The notes beneath the pieces were generated by a model. The model made no database searches. It was not told the DNA's origin and was given only the letters and a program-made list of their open reading frames with translations. Position numbers and translations under genes: made by a program. Below are positions 22,418 through 32,873 of a stretch of DNA of 64,000 nt, in pieces. The first letter of the stretch is position 1, and each line of letters opens with the position of its first letter. The stretch lies in contig JAOALB010000142.1 in assembly GCA_025331125.1 (NCBI GenBank), positions 62,001 to 126,000 on the forward strand, read 5' to 3'. This DNA comes from Mycogone perniciosa. Its lineage: Eukaryota; Ascomycota; Sordariomycetes; Hypocreales; Hypocreaceae.

Positions 22418-24450
22418 GATTTAGTCCGACTCTCGCGCCAGTCCTGATTTCGCTGTTGTCTGGTGATTAAAATTGCAATCAGATGGCAATGACGGTAGTT
22501 GATGGGCTGCGACTGTTGCTCCACGACAGCTCCTAGCAAGAAGCGAAGATGGCGAGGGCTTGCTCCAAGGATGTCAGCTGTAAGCAAACATACTGGACAC
22601 TCGATCTATAAAAGCGGAGGGGCGACAGCCCAAGAAAGACTAATAATTATGTGCTTGTAGCACGGAGTATAAGAGAGTCAGTCATGTTAGAACCGACTGG
22701 CGCAAGCAAGGTACATACACAAACTATTAATTAATATTTACTTCGGGAATCCTGGAGACCAGGGTCTTGGTTGTCGAGCCGCGTAGCCGGCCTAAGCAAT
22801 CCCGATGTGGAGCCTTTTTTCGCAACACATCTAGAACTTTGACGGAGTATCCGAAATGAGAACAGGGAAAATGATGAGATAATGACGACGTTGACGAAGA
22901 AGGCCAGAAGAAGCAAATGAGGATGACGAGTCCTCGTGCTTGCTGACGTTGCCGACTCTTTCTCTGTAAGTAAAGAGTCCATTGTGATACCGTGGTAGAA
23001 ATCCAAGAGGACTCCTCGCGGAACTACGAGTAGGGAGACTATTTCCATGGCTGCAGGTTGAGTTGCTAGATAGGTGTTTCGGGTTCTGTAATTTATACAC
23101 CATCAACCGTTTAGTATAAGATTGCTGCAGCATTGAGTTCCTCCTCGGCTCTGATATCCGGTCGGTGGCCATGGCTAGTGCGGAGGTTGCTGCTTGATCC
23201 CTGTCAGACAATGCGACCTGTTCATCTAGCCTTACTGTACGGAGTACACACAAGACGGAGACAAAGGTGTATCATTGGTTCCGCGGAAACATTTCTTTTG
23301 GGGCCCTGATTGTTTGGTGGTATACTAATGTCTCTCACGTTTCGAGGCGTGAAGCTAATCAAGGTATGCATACATGAGACAGACGACTAGCAGACCACAA
23401 CATTGCCGTTCCATATGCTCCGTGAAATAGTAGCCATTAGCCCGCACGCCTTGCGATTCTGGGAATAGTGTTGCGCATCCACGGATATGGGCGCGGTTGA
23501 GGGTCGATTCGTGGATCCACCATGGGATGCCATAATGCCGCGATGCCGTGAATTCCGCTGATCCTCTGTCATCGCTCTCTCGTCTGTGGTGAATGGTGGA
23601 AGAAAAATATCGGAGAAGAAATCGGAAATGAATCGGATGAGTCCTCCGTTCATAACGCCATCGATCGATCGGTCTCCTTCATCGGCTTGGCTCTTTCTTG
23701 GCCATCATAACCGCTGCAAGTGCGGGTAGTAGAGCCTTGGCAGGATCAACGACAATCCTGTTGCTAGTTATGGTCCTTGATTTGATTTATTTGCCCTTGA
23801 AATTAATACTGTGGGAAGACACATACCGTCAGGGGTCTCTCCGAAAGGAACGTAAACACGGCCCCAGTTCGGAGCCGGCGGCGCCCGTCCTCAGCGTCCG
23901 GTCGTGTTCTTGATATACGCGTATTTTACTAGGAAATCGAGGGCACGAAGTGCCAAATAGTATTAATCGTCTTCTGTGTTGGGAATTTGTCCATAACTGC
24001 TCCAGATGCCTCTTATAAAAATGGGTATCTCCAAGCATCTAGATTCTTATTCCGATGCGAATGCTGCGGAGTAGTACTAGTATGCATGTCGAAAAGCTGT
24101 TCCGTGTTCGGGAATTCTCGTGCCATATTTCCCGAACACTGTTTTTGAGTATAATATTCGAGAAAACGCGAATCGCCCCCATGTGTCCCTGTTGCTGTCA
24201 TTGATACCATGCCGCATAAGTGGCTTGTGGCGCCTCCATTTGCATCCCTGCCCGGTTGGCCTGGTTTACGAGTATGAAAGCCAGAGGAAACACCGAATCG
24301 CATAGACGGACGACTTTCCAGCGGTTAGTACAATTAAAATTGATTTAAAAAAAGGCCGCTAACTCCTACCTTCATCACAGATTGTGGAGAGATGGTAGCT
24401 CAAGGCATTTTCTTCCCGCAGTTTGCCCAATACTGACATATCCGTCTCAT
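22418..24450. other. Intergenic
   Basis: About 2 kb between two minus-strand genes. Contains TACGGAGTA at 23238. Minus-strand ORFs at 22731-23253 and 23387-23653 have low-complexity, shadow-like sequences. No gene supported. Confidence 0.5.
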
Positions 24451-25749
24451 CTAGGTTATTGAAGGCATCCCATCTCCGCGTATTCTTTCTCCCAGTTGCA
24501 TCACAAACATCCATGCGGCCCGTGACAGATCCTCAGTCACATTGCCTGACTTGACAATTTTGAGTCGGGATTGTGCGAGTACAAACCCAGCACAGGATAT
24601 CTGAATGACCCCCACGCTGGGATGGAACAGGTTCAACGCCATGTGATGATTGAGATACCGCGCCAGAGCTTCCGTAAAAGGGTGTTTCGGTACTTCCTTA
24701 TCAGTTCGCCATCCCCAGCCATCGTCCGTGTTTGGACCAGCTAATCTACGACGCTCGCGACTGTCGTGTTGCCATAAACCCGTGTTGGATTCGGTATTTT
24801 CAGGACTTTGTAGTGACTTGCCAGCGCGTAAGAAACGCCGTAGGTCTGATGCCGATATACTAAGGTCCATCGTCTTCAGCCCAGGCTCCGCCCGGCCCTC
24901 CTCGTCCAGATCACCATTCGAGTCGGATACAGTCGTACGGTTCTTTCCAGCTAGAGGTGCATTGAACGCCAATGTTAAAACAAGGTCAGCATTATTAAGA
25001 GGTAGTTCGGCCACTTGGACCCAGCCCTCCCAAATGCCGACAAGAGTCTTGGTACCCAGCATTAACTTGCTGACGCGGCAATCAAATGTTGTCGCCAGCC
25101 AATCACCAATGACGGCTTTGAGTGTTTGAGGCATCCGAAGAAGCAGAAGTGGGAGATGAACAAATTGACTCTGGTCAGCTTCGCTATCCTGAGGCTTCTC
25201 AGGCTGCATTGTCCAGAGCGGCGCCTTGGAACCGTTGGCTTGCTTTGGCGAACTTGGATATCCAGGTAACAGAAGTGCGACATATGCAGCGTTTTCATGC
25301 CGAATTTCGATCCAGAGTCCTTGCTTCTGCTCGTCTGACAGCTGGGCCCAGCCGTTCTGGGGATCCTGGTCATCCGAATGCTGCGACAGCACCTCATCGC
25401 CCAAGACGTCGCTCGCGCGAAACCAGCGAAATGTCACAGCTCGAAGAGGTCCAACCTGCCCCATTGGAGTGTCGGTAGCTTCCAAGCCAACTTGGATTCC
25501 ACGAACGACATCTCCGACTAACATATCTCGCAGCCTGTGTGCGAGGTGATCGAGGCGAGCCTGGTCAAGCTTCTGAGTCCCAATGTAGAGAGGCGATACA
25601 CGATGCGTTGAGAAGGTGGTGTTAAAAAATGGCGGAATGGCCACTTCGTCAATGTCACCATCGCCATTGTCACTATCCAACCTTTGTTCTGTTGATCGAT
25701 CCCTTCGCGTTGGAGTGGCATCAGTACCTTGAGCCTTGCGCCACGCCAT
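24451..25749 (-). CDS. fta1: Probable CENP-L-like kinetochore protein, Sim4-complex subunit Fta1
   Basis: An uninterrupted 432-aa frame. After a polar N-terminus it reads PPFFNTTFSTHRVSPLYIG, then LDHLAHRLRDMLVGDVVRGIQVG and GPLRAVTFRWF. This order resembles the start of fungal Fta1/CENP-L proteins, which share the sequence NTTxTxHRxSPLY. The C-terminal part (about 340-432) carries TEALARYLNHHMALNLFHPSVGVIQISCAGFVLAQSRLKI. Fta1 acts in the constitutive inner centromere (CCAN/Sim4) complex and would be nuclear. The family call rests on remembered motif similarity and is less certain than others here. An open frame in another register continues upstream (25518-25877), so a 5' exon cannot be excluded. 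Confidence 0.62.
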   Translation of the reverse strand: MAWRKAQGTDATPTRRDRSTEQRLDSDNGDGDIDEVAIPPFFNTTFSTHRVSPLYIGTQKLDQARLDHLAHRLRDMLVGDVVRGIQVGLEATDTPMGQVGPLRAVTFRWFRASDVLGDEVLSQHSDDQDPQNGWAQLSDEQKQGLWIEIRHENAAYVALLLPGYPSSPKQANGSKAPLWTMQPEKPQDSEADQSQFVHLPLLLLRMPQTLKAVIGDWLATTFDCRVSKLMLGTKTLVGIWEGWVQVAELPLNNADLVLTLAFNAPLAGKNRTTVSDSNGDLDEEGRAEPGLKTMDLSISASDLRRFLRAGKSLQSPENTESNTGLWQHDSRERRRLAGPNTDDGWGWRTDKEVPKHPFTEALARYLNHHMALNLFHPSVGVIQISCAGFVLAQSRLKIVKSGNVTEDLSRAAWMFVMQLGERIRGDGMPSIT

Positions 25750-26681
25750 AGCTTCAGACGCGTTTGACTATCCACGATGCTCGTGGGGAACAAAGTGTAG
25801 ATGTCTTGTCCAGATTGATTTCGGAGCATACGCGTCAAGATGTCCCTCAATAGCGCAGCTCTCAATGCGCTGTGCAAAGCAAAGCAGGAAATGTTTGGTC
25901 TTGACGCATCAGTTCCGCCGTTTGGTGAAGTCCAGTCGATTGAGATGACTAATCACGAGATACCATCTTCCACCATGCATGTTATATATGATTAACTCAA
26001 GACGTTCCTTCGTTTTTGCCCAAAAAAGGTAGTAAAAGTGAAATTAATGGGATATCATTGTTTTTTAATGTTAGCTTTGATATATATGATTTGACGTAAT
26101 TATATGCCTTCAAGACAGAATGTCATTTAACACTGTGTTGCCTGCATCGTGCTCAGTGCTGATTCTAATCCTCGTAGGGTTTCGTTTTCAATGAGTTTAC
26201 ACTGCACGTACATCCTAACTATCTTTATGAATGTGGTTATTTTCTGGCATTTGGATCAACTATCAATAAAGCTAATGAGAAGGCAAGTATGTGGGTTGGT
26301 TTGGTCGAAGAACTGGGCTTGAAGAAAGACGAGGGTCATTTTTGTATACATTCCGTGCTCCATGCATTGTATGTCTGAAAATATAGCAAAATAGCACTAG
26401 TTTTAGAATTAAGGAGACCATTTTAATTTGGCACCCTGCTTTTAAGGTGATTGGAAATGCATGTGTTATTCCATTTCTTGTTTTTGCCCTATGAGTCATA
26501 CTCCTAGGCTGGCCGATGTTGCAAGGCCAATGAGTTGCACACTGGTTTCTCGCATTTTGCATACTGGAAGGCTTGATAGAGTCCACAGTTGATATACTTA
26601 CGATTTGAGGTCGAAATTAGTACTGCAAATAGTAGCACTTTGAAGTCATGTCAACCCTCAAATCGATGCTATCCAAATCCA
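25750..26681. other. Intergenic
   Basis: About 0.9 kb, relatively AT-rich between 26020 and 26120. It should contain the promoter of the gene ending at 25749 and the 3' UTR of the monooxygenase. No further gene seen. Confidence 0.5.
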
Positions 26682-28124
26682 CTAGAAGGGCTCGCTGAGT
26701 AACCCATCAAACTTGGCAACCAAGGCAGAGGCATTGTCCTGATATCCTTGAATCACAGCCTGATCGCGCTCCTCGCCGCGCTCTGGACCCATCGCAACCC
26801 TCCGTTCTCCTTGTACTCGAGCCCCCTTGACCAAAAGTGAAGTCCGAGGTTGGCGTTTCTCTGCAAAGGGATGGAATACGGAATCGGATAAGTCAGATCC
26901 AAGGACTTCCAAAGCCTTCACATAATCATCGCTGCCAGGTGTCAGAGAAGGCAGGGTCTGGCTGAGATGGTAGCAATCCTCACTAAGATGACTTTGTTAG
27001 ACCGAAATTGAAGTTTTGTGGAAGGCATTTCAACGACTTACAGGGCTTGATTGGAACCTTGACCAAGATGGGGACTGGTTGGGTGCGCAGCATCGCCGAC
27101 TAATACGCATCGCTTCGTGTACCATTGATTAGGCTTCAGTTCTTCACGGTCGAAGAGCCCAAATTTAATGATTCGCTCGGCTGACGTGACCATTTCTAAA
27201 ACAGCTGGATCCCATCCCTTTAGAAGTTCGTAGATCCTTTCTTTCTGAGCAGCTAATTCATCAGATTGGTAAGGACGCCACGTCTCTTCCCTCTCCTTGG
27301 TCTCCCTCTGGGTGATTGCCCAGGAGGTGTTGGTTGGAGTGACCGGATAAGAAATGACATGAACGCCATCGCCGTACCAGTTGCGCATGGCTGCAACGTG
27401 GCGAAGGGACTCCGGTGTCTCAGATATACAGGCAGTCTGCCTAATGTAAGTGAACGATACCGATTGACATCAGAGGCTGTTGCATACCTGCGTCAAACCT
27501 GTGAAGACTGGAGCATCCTCTGTGATACTTTTGTTCTTCAAAATGATGGCTCGTGATGCCGATTTAATCCCATCGCAGCCCACAAGAAAGGATCCAGTCA
27601 CTGAGCGGCCATCATTGAAGAATGCCGTCACCGAGGTCTCATCTTCCTGGATGTCGACAAGCTCCCATCCTTCTCGTACATCAATATCCAAGTCAAGCAA
27701 TGTGTTCTTCAACATAAGGTTCAACGTAGTACGCCTGATACCAGCAGCGGGCTGGCCGTACCTTTCTGCAAAGGTGCTGGCTAAGTCAGACTGTCCCAAT
27801 GCCTCGTCAGTCGCCTTCCCATCCCAAAAGGCAGTAAGAGGCAGAGACTCGGCTTTGGCAGCGTCTGCCAACCCGACTAGATTCAGCACCTTGAGGCTGT
27901 TCATCGCGTTAGCCATCCATTCTGTACTGCATTTTTGCTCAGCGACACTCTGGCTATCTGAATTAAACCTACCCATTGGACATGAGCATCAGAGACGCCC
28001 CAGCATTGCCCAGCTCTCGAACCTTCTCAAAGACGATCGGATGGTAGCCTTTGCGCTTAAGGAGAATGGCAAGAACCGGGCCAGCAATACCGCACCCTAT
28101 AATCAAGACAGTGGGAGGACCCAT
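26682..28124 (-). CDS. FAD-dependent aromatic-type monooxygenase (group A flavoprotein)
   Basis: Four exons on the minus strand (28124-27973, 27926-27488, 27436-27042, 26982-26682) give 428 aa; introns are 46, 51 and 59 bp. Three group A signatures are visible: the N-terminal dinucleotide fold VLIIGCGIAGPVLA, the DG motif in FLVGCDGIKSAS, and the GD motif in CVLVGDAAHPTSPHLGQG. The short product lacks a signal peptide and a C-terminal thioredoxin-like domain, as in salicylate-hydroxylase-like enzymes. It uses NAD(P)H and O2 to hydroxylate or epoxidise a substrate that cannot be inferred. No biosynthetic backbone gene is nearby, so a secondary-metabolite role has no support from context. Confidence 0.9.
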
Positions 28125-28618
28125 GGTTGTGTTGTGCTCAATCCTTTTGACTAGATGTCTATAACAAGATGGTGAGAAGAAAGTCGTCGCCTCTTTTCAG
28201 CCAATCGTTTCTGGATATCTCGCAACAGTTAAATAATAGACCTCCTATTAACCCTCCCATTGACCCGGAACTCTATTTTCTCCATACAAATGACGAGCTC
28301 GGTCAGTGAGTCATTCGGCTTGAGATCAACAGCTTGGCATGATTGCAATCCATTTCATGTCTTTCCCATCGCCGAATGACTAATATGCCGAATAATAGTC
28401 CAAATCCTTACAACATCCATACCGCACTGCGCATATCCCGATTCCCTTGTCCCATAATAATACAGAAAAATAGTCTAAACGAAGTACTGGATTCCTTCAT
28501 TCTGGTGCAGGGTGAAGTGGTATCCAATCCCAAATTAAAGATCATTCTCCGAGATTTACAAGCCCCGCTGACCCATCTATGCTACGAAACGCCTGGAAAG
28601 ACACCATGGATGATGCGC
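28125..28618. other. Intergenic
   Basis: About 490 bp between the monooxygenase start and the Met8 stop. No gene seen. Confidence 0.5.
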
Positions 28619-29519
28619 TTACGATCCCACGCTGAAGCCGAATGATCCGTCAAAGACATCCAGCTTCTTAATATCGTTACCACCACGTAGTGCTAGTAAG
28701 ACGTCAATCGAAGGGACTTTGTTGGCCGGATAGAATAGCAGGAGGTTGTCCATGTCCTCCTCCGTGAGCTGGCACATCTCCGCCCATTTGTATGTGTCGC
28801 TGACCTTGGACATCCTAAACACACGATATGTAAGCCAACGATACGTAGTTATCCACATGATAACAGCAAGCACCCACCAACGCATTCGCTTGGGGCCATC
28901 CTCTGGGTTAGGAGCAACCTTGCGCAGTCGCATCCTCAGCTCCCCAATAGTTTCGATAGCATTCCCGACATTCTTTGGTAATTGCCTCGCAATGAGCCGC
29001 CGCAACGACGCCGCCAGCCTTGGCCCCTTTCCATTGGTGCTGACCATGATCTGAAGGGGCCCATCCCGGTGGATGCTGCCAAAGTAAAAGTCGCACTCGG
29101 GAGGCACATCGGCAATGTTCGCGGGGACCTTCTTCTCTTTACATAACTTCCATATCGCCGTAGAAGCCGCAGGATCATCGATAGCCACCAGCGCCATGTC
29201 TGCCCCGTCCAGGTCGGAGGGCTCGAATAGCCGGTCGACGTGCGTTACTTGGTTCTGTGCGATCCGAAATGCGACCTCTTCGTTCAGTCCGGAGGATGGA
29301 CAGACAACGGTAACCTTGGCATCGGCATTAAGGCAGTTGAGGATACGGCCGGCTGCGACCTGTTGATAGTTCTGGTGAGCTTCGTTGTGCGTCGCGTCTG
29401 CAAAGGACCATGCATTATCAGACCTCACCACCGCCTACGACAAGGACATTCTTGTCTTTGATTCGCCATGCCAGAATAAGGCTGCCACCAGGCGTTACTT
29501 CAGGGAAGCTCTTTGCCAT
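28619..29519 (-). CDS. met8: Siroheme synthase Met8 (precorrin-2 dehydrogenase / sirohydrochlorin ferrochelatase)
   Basis: Exons 29519-29424 and 29359-28619 give 278 aa with a 64-bp intron. The N-terminal NAD-binding fold is split by that intron: NVLVVGGGE | VAAGRILNCLNADAKVTVV. Downstream, ADMALVAIDDP and NIADVPPECDFYFGSIHRDG follow. Asp116 in this last block sits where the catalytic Asp of yeast Met8p is expected. GPLQIMVSTNGKGPRLAASLRR is the dimerisation/C-terminal signature. It oxidises precorrin-2 and inserts Fe to make siroheme, the cofactor of sulfite and nitrite reductases. It is divergent from vac1, with about 520 bp between their starts. Confidence 0.95.
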
Positions 29520-30041
29520 GATAGTGTATATATGAATGCGGTTCGGTCAGGAAATGGGAAGAATGGAACAAGGCCCAGTCCAGTGTCCACGCGACAGGGA
29601 AGCTGTCTTACATGGGATCCATCGATATCCAATAATCCGTAGACAGCTAGATTGATTTGATGGTTCGGGGCCCGATAAGGCGTCGATAAGACAGCTACCG
29701 CATGCATGTACTGCGTATGTACTGTAGCATACGCTGCTGTCGTCGCCGCCAGTGAGTGGCCCAGGAGTGGCCCAGGTTCATTATAGTTGTACTATGGAGT
29801 ACTTTACAGCGCACTGCCTGCCAGGTCAAGTGGCGAGTACCCGCTAATTGTTAGCGGGGAGGTTACATTGTTAGTGGACGGCTGTGCCATGCAACACGCA
29901 GCCTTGCCTCCTTCAGCTCGCTCGCCCTCGATGCAGTTCGGGGCGCAGTTCGACCACTTCCGGTCGTCTCGTCGATTCAAGTTGCTCTCCGATATCAAAT
30001 AGCTGAATACGACCAGGCGACTGCTCTTTCATTTCGCCGCA
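29520..30041. promoter_or_regulatory. Divergent promoter region met8 / vac1
   Basis: A 522-bp spacer between two divergent starts. It must hold the upstream regions of both genes. The ORFs in it overlap in several frames and are not supported. I see no named binding site that I would defend. Confidence 0.55.
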
Positions 30042-32183
30042 ATGTCGGGACGCAGGCTGGGAGGCGGTAGGATTCTGGGCAATGGAAAGGGCATTGGCCC
30101 GACCCCTCCGATTGCCCCTCGAGCCGCGAGTCCCTTTGCTCCCTCCGAGAGCACCGTCTCCATAGGCTCATCTTCGATATCACCGCCTGCAAGTGGGAGT
30201 ATTATCGATATTGGACAGGATATTGGTGCCAGCATCAGCGTTGGGGCCCAGCCAAAGGGCGGCACAGCCAATGCTTCGAGCCTGGTCTGTCCCATTTGTA
30301 ACGAGGAGATGGTAGGTCGTCGTGATCGGAGGAGTGAGTCTCGGGAAGCCTTGTCGACTAACAGAAATAGCTCACGTTACTTCAACTGAACCGACATATC
30401 GACGACAATCATCAAGAGCTTCCCGTCGAGGAACAAAACGAAGTGAAGACATGGTTCGACAAACAAGTGTTCAAGGCGAAGCGCTTCCAGCCTCTGTCTC
30501 TCATCAACATGAAGCTGCGTGGGCTCGATGTCTTTGAATCGAACGAGTCGAGCCCCGTATCACAACCATCGACGGTGGTGGCGACAGTGGCTATGGGCAA
30601 GCTGCCAATCGAAGGCCCAATCGACCCCGACGAATTCATAACCCGGAGTCACTGGCAACGCACCACAAGTCACGACATGTGCACAGATCCCGCTTGCGGA
30701 AAGGGTCTTGGAACTATAAACGGCAGCATAAACTGCAGGAAGTGTGGACGCCTCTTTTGCGAGGAACACACCATGTACCAGATGAAGCTGAGCAGGAGTG
30801 CAAATCACGAACCCGTCCGTGGCTACTGGGCCAGGGTGTGTGAGACATGCTACAAATCAAGAGAGGGATATAACGATCACAACGGGGCATCAATAGACCA
30901 CACTACTATGTTTGCCGAAATTAGGAGGGAGAGGGTCGAAAGACAGAATCTGGAGGTTTCAAGATTGGAGAAGCGATTAACTAAGCTGACGAGACTATTG
31001 GCACACCCGCCCGAGACATTGACTGCGTCGAATGGCTCGTTACTGGCACCCGTATCGTCACTAACGGGTCAAAAGAACACCCGGAAACTGATCGAGCAGT
31101 CGGTGGTAACTTGGGAGGAGGATGAGAAGGTATCAGAATGTCCCTTCTGCCATCAAGGCTTTGGGTCTTGGACATTCAGGAGGCATCACTGCCGGATATG
31201 TGGTCGTGTAGTGTGTGCTGACCCTCAGACTGGCTGCTCATCTGAAGTGAGCTTGAACATCGCTAGCCGTACGTTCTCTACCCCCTATACAAGTGGCTCC
31301 TCGGGACTAACATTCAGTAGCAACGTGCCCTCCAACCGAGAAACCAGCAATAGCTGCAGGAAATAGCCATCTAACTGCGGATATCAGAATGTGTAAGGAG
31401 TGCAACCATACCATCTTCTCCAGCCGTGACTTCACTGCATCACTACTACATAAACCCCCTGATCAGCGCGCCTACGAGACTCTCCGCCAGTTTGAGAGGG
31501 GTATCCGCCAGCTTCTCCCGAGCTTCCATCGCGTCCTGGTAACGCTACAGCCAGACGTGAAAGAGAATGGAGAAGTCGATTTGAACAAACCCCCACCGAC
31601 GCACGCCCAGATTAAAGAAGCCAGCAAGATACGGAAACGTCTGATAGACAGCTTCACCAAGTACGGATCAGCTGCGAAGAGGATACGTGACTTACAGACG
31701 GACAGTCCAACGCAGCTAAAGCTGCAGAATGCGATTTATGCGCAAGCTAATTCATTTCTGCATACGAATATGCTGCCGCTGAAGAGTCTGCCTCAGTTGC
31801 TGCGTAGTCGGTCTACCCTATCGACTTCGTCGTCGTCATCGCATTTCCTCTCGGTGCCGAGCCATTCTACCTCCAGCTTGCGTCATTCAGAGCTGGCGGA
31901 GTCAGAAACCGCGTCGCAAGCGCCGAGTGAGGGCAGCACGGTAGTAAGCCAGCTAGAAACAGAGGAGAAAGATCTGAGAGAGCGACTTGCCGTCCTCGAA
32001 GAACAGAAGTTTATGGTTGAGGAAATGGTTAGAACGGCTCATGGAGCAAGGCGCTTTGAAGAAGTGAGCGCCTTGTCTAGGAACGTGGACGAGCTGCAGA
32101 GTGAGATTCAAGATTTAAGGAGGAAGATTGGTGATGTGGAGCAGAGATGGGAGGGCGTATATCGAAATGGTGTTTCAAGTTGA
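30042..32183 (+). CDS. vac1: Vac1/Pep7-like endosomal FYVE protein (rabenosyn-5 homologue)
   Basis: Exons 30042-30311, 30371-31268 and 31321-32183 encode about 676 aa. An N-terminal C2H2-type finger (VCPICNEEM | LTLLQLNRHIDDNH) is split by intron 1. A first FYVE-like zinc module follows (MCTDPACGKGLG...NCRKCGRLFCEEH...VCETCYKS). The second has the phosphoinositide-binding RRHHCRICGRVVC and ends at RMCKECNHTIFS, split by intron 2. The C-terminus has the Rab-binding helices (LEEQKFMVEEMVRTAHGARRFEEV) and a coiled coil. In yeast Vac1 links PI3P and Rab5-type GTPases to SNARE-mediated fusion in vacuolar protein sorting. Intron 2 ends in a tandem CAGTAG acceptor, so one residue may vary. Confidence 0.93.
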
Positions 32184-32873
32184 AGATGTTCGGGGCTTCT
32201 TCTCTGGCGTATGATTTGGAGGGGAGATAACAAGAGATTCTCTTTGAGGAGATGGTTTAGTATGCTTTCTTCTGCATCGCATGGCGTTTAGGGCGTCAAC
32301 TTCTGGCGGTGCTGGGGATTAAGACGGGACATATCCAGCGAATATTATTCTTTATGTTTTAAGGGAATACATGTAATTAACAAGTTATCAAGCCGTGGAG
32401 GTCTTTGGCTAGGTAGTAATCTTCAAGTGCACATCATGGCTATTAAAACATACATTCCCTGCTTGGAAATTATAATTTCATTATGTTCGAGCAATGTACC
32501 ATATGGATCGCCAACCACACCCAGTATCCTACTATAGGCCCTGTATCCTCTGCTCCCCCCATGAGAAAATGACCATACATGCAATTCTTGTACAGAAATA
32601 AACAGTAAACAATAAACAAAGGTGGGAACAAAATAGGATGCATGATATCCACCGGATGCCGCAGTATCAACCCAACGCCGCCTCACCAACCGCGGGTAAT
32701 CAATGCCATATAATATGCTGCCAAGCCTCCCATGACCAGAAGCCCACCCTCGAAAAGTTGACAAAACACACAAAGACAAATCGCTCAAAACAACAAACAT
32801 GTCACTGGTAAAAGTACAGGGGAGGATAGAAGAAATCCAAAAGGGTGCGGAAGCAAGGCCGTGAACGACATCA
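32184..32873. other. Intergenic, convergent 3' ends
   Basis: 690 bp between the convergent vac1 and mbp1 genes. It should hold both 3' UTRs. A 125-codon minus-strand frame at 32423-32800 has no family features. Confidence 0.5.

Noticed and set aside
22831..23253. 140-codon minus-strand ORF
   Set aside because: Low-complexity Ser/Arg-rich translation, overlapping another frame, no domain.
26682..29519. Possible biosynthetic cluster (monooxygenase plus Met8)
   Set aside because: No PKS, NRPS, terpene or RiPP gene within the window. Met8 is a housekeeping enzyme, so adjacency is likely incidental.
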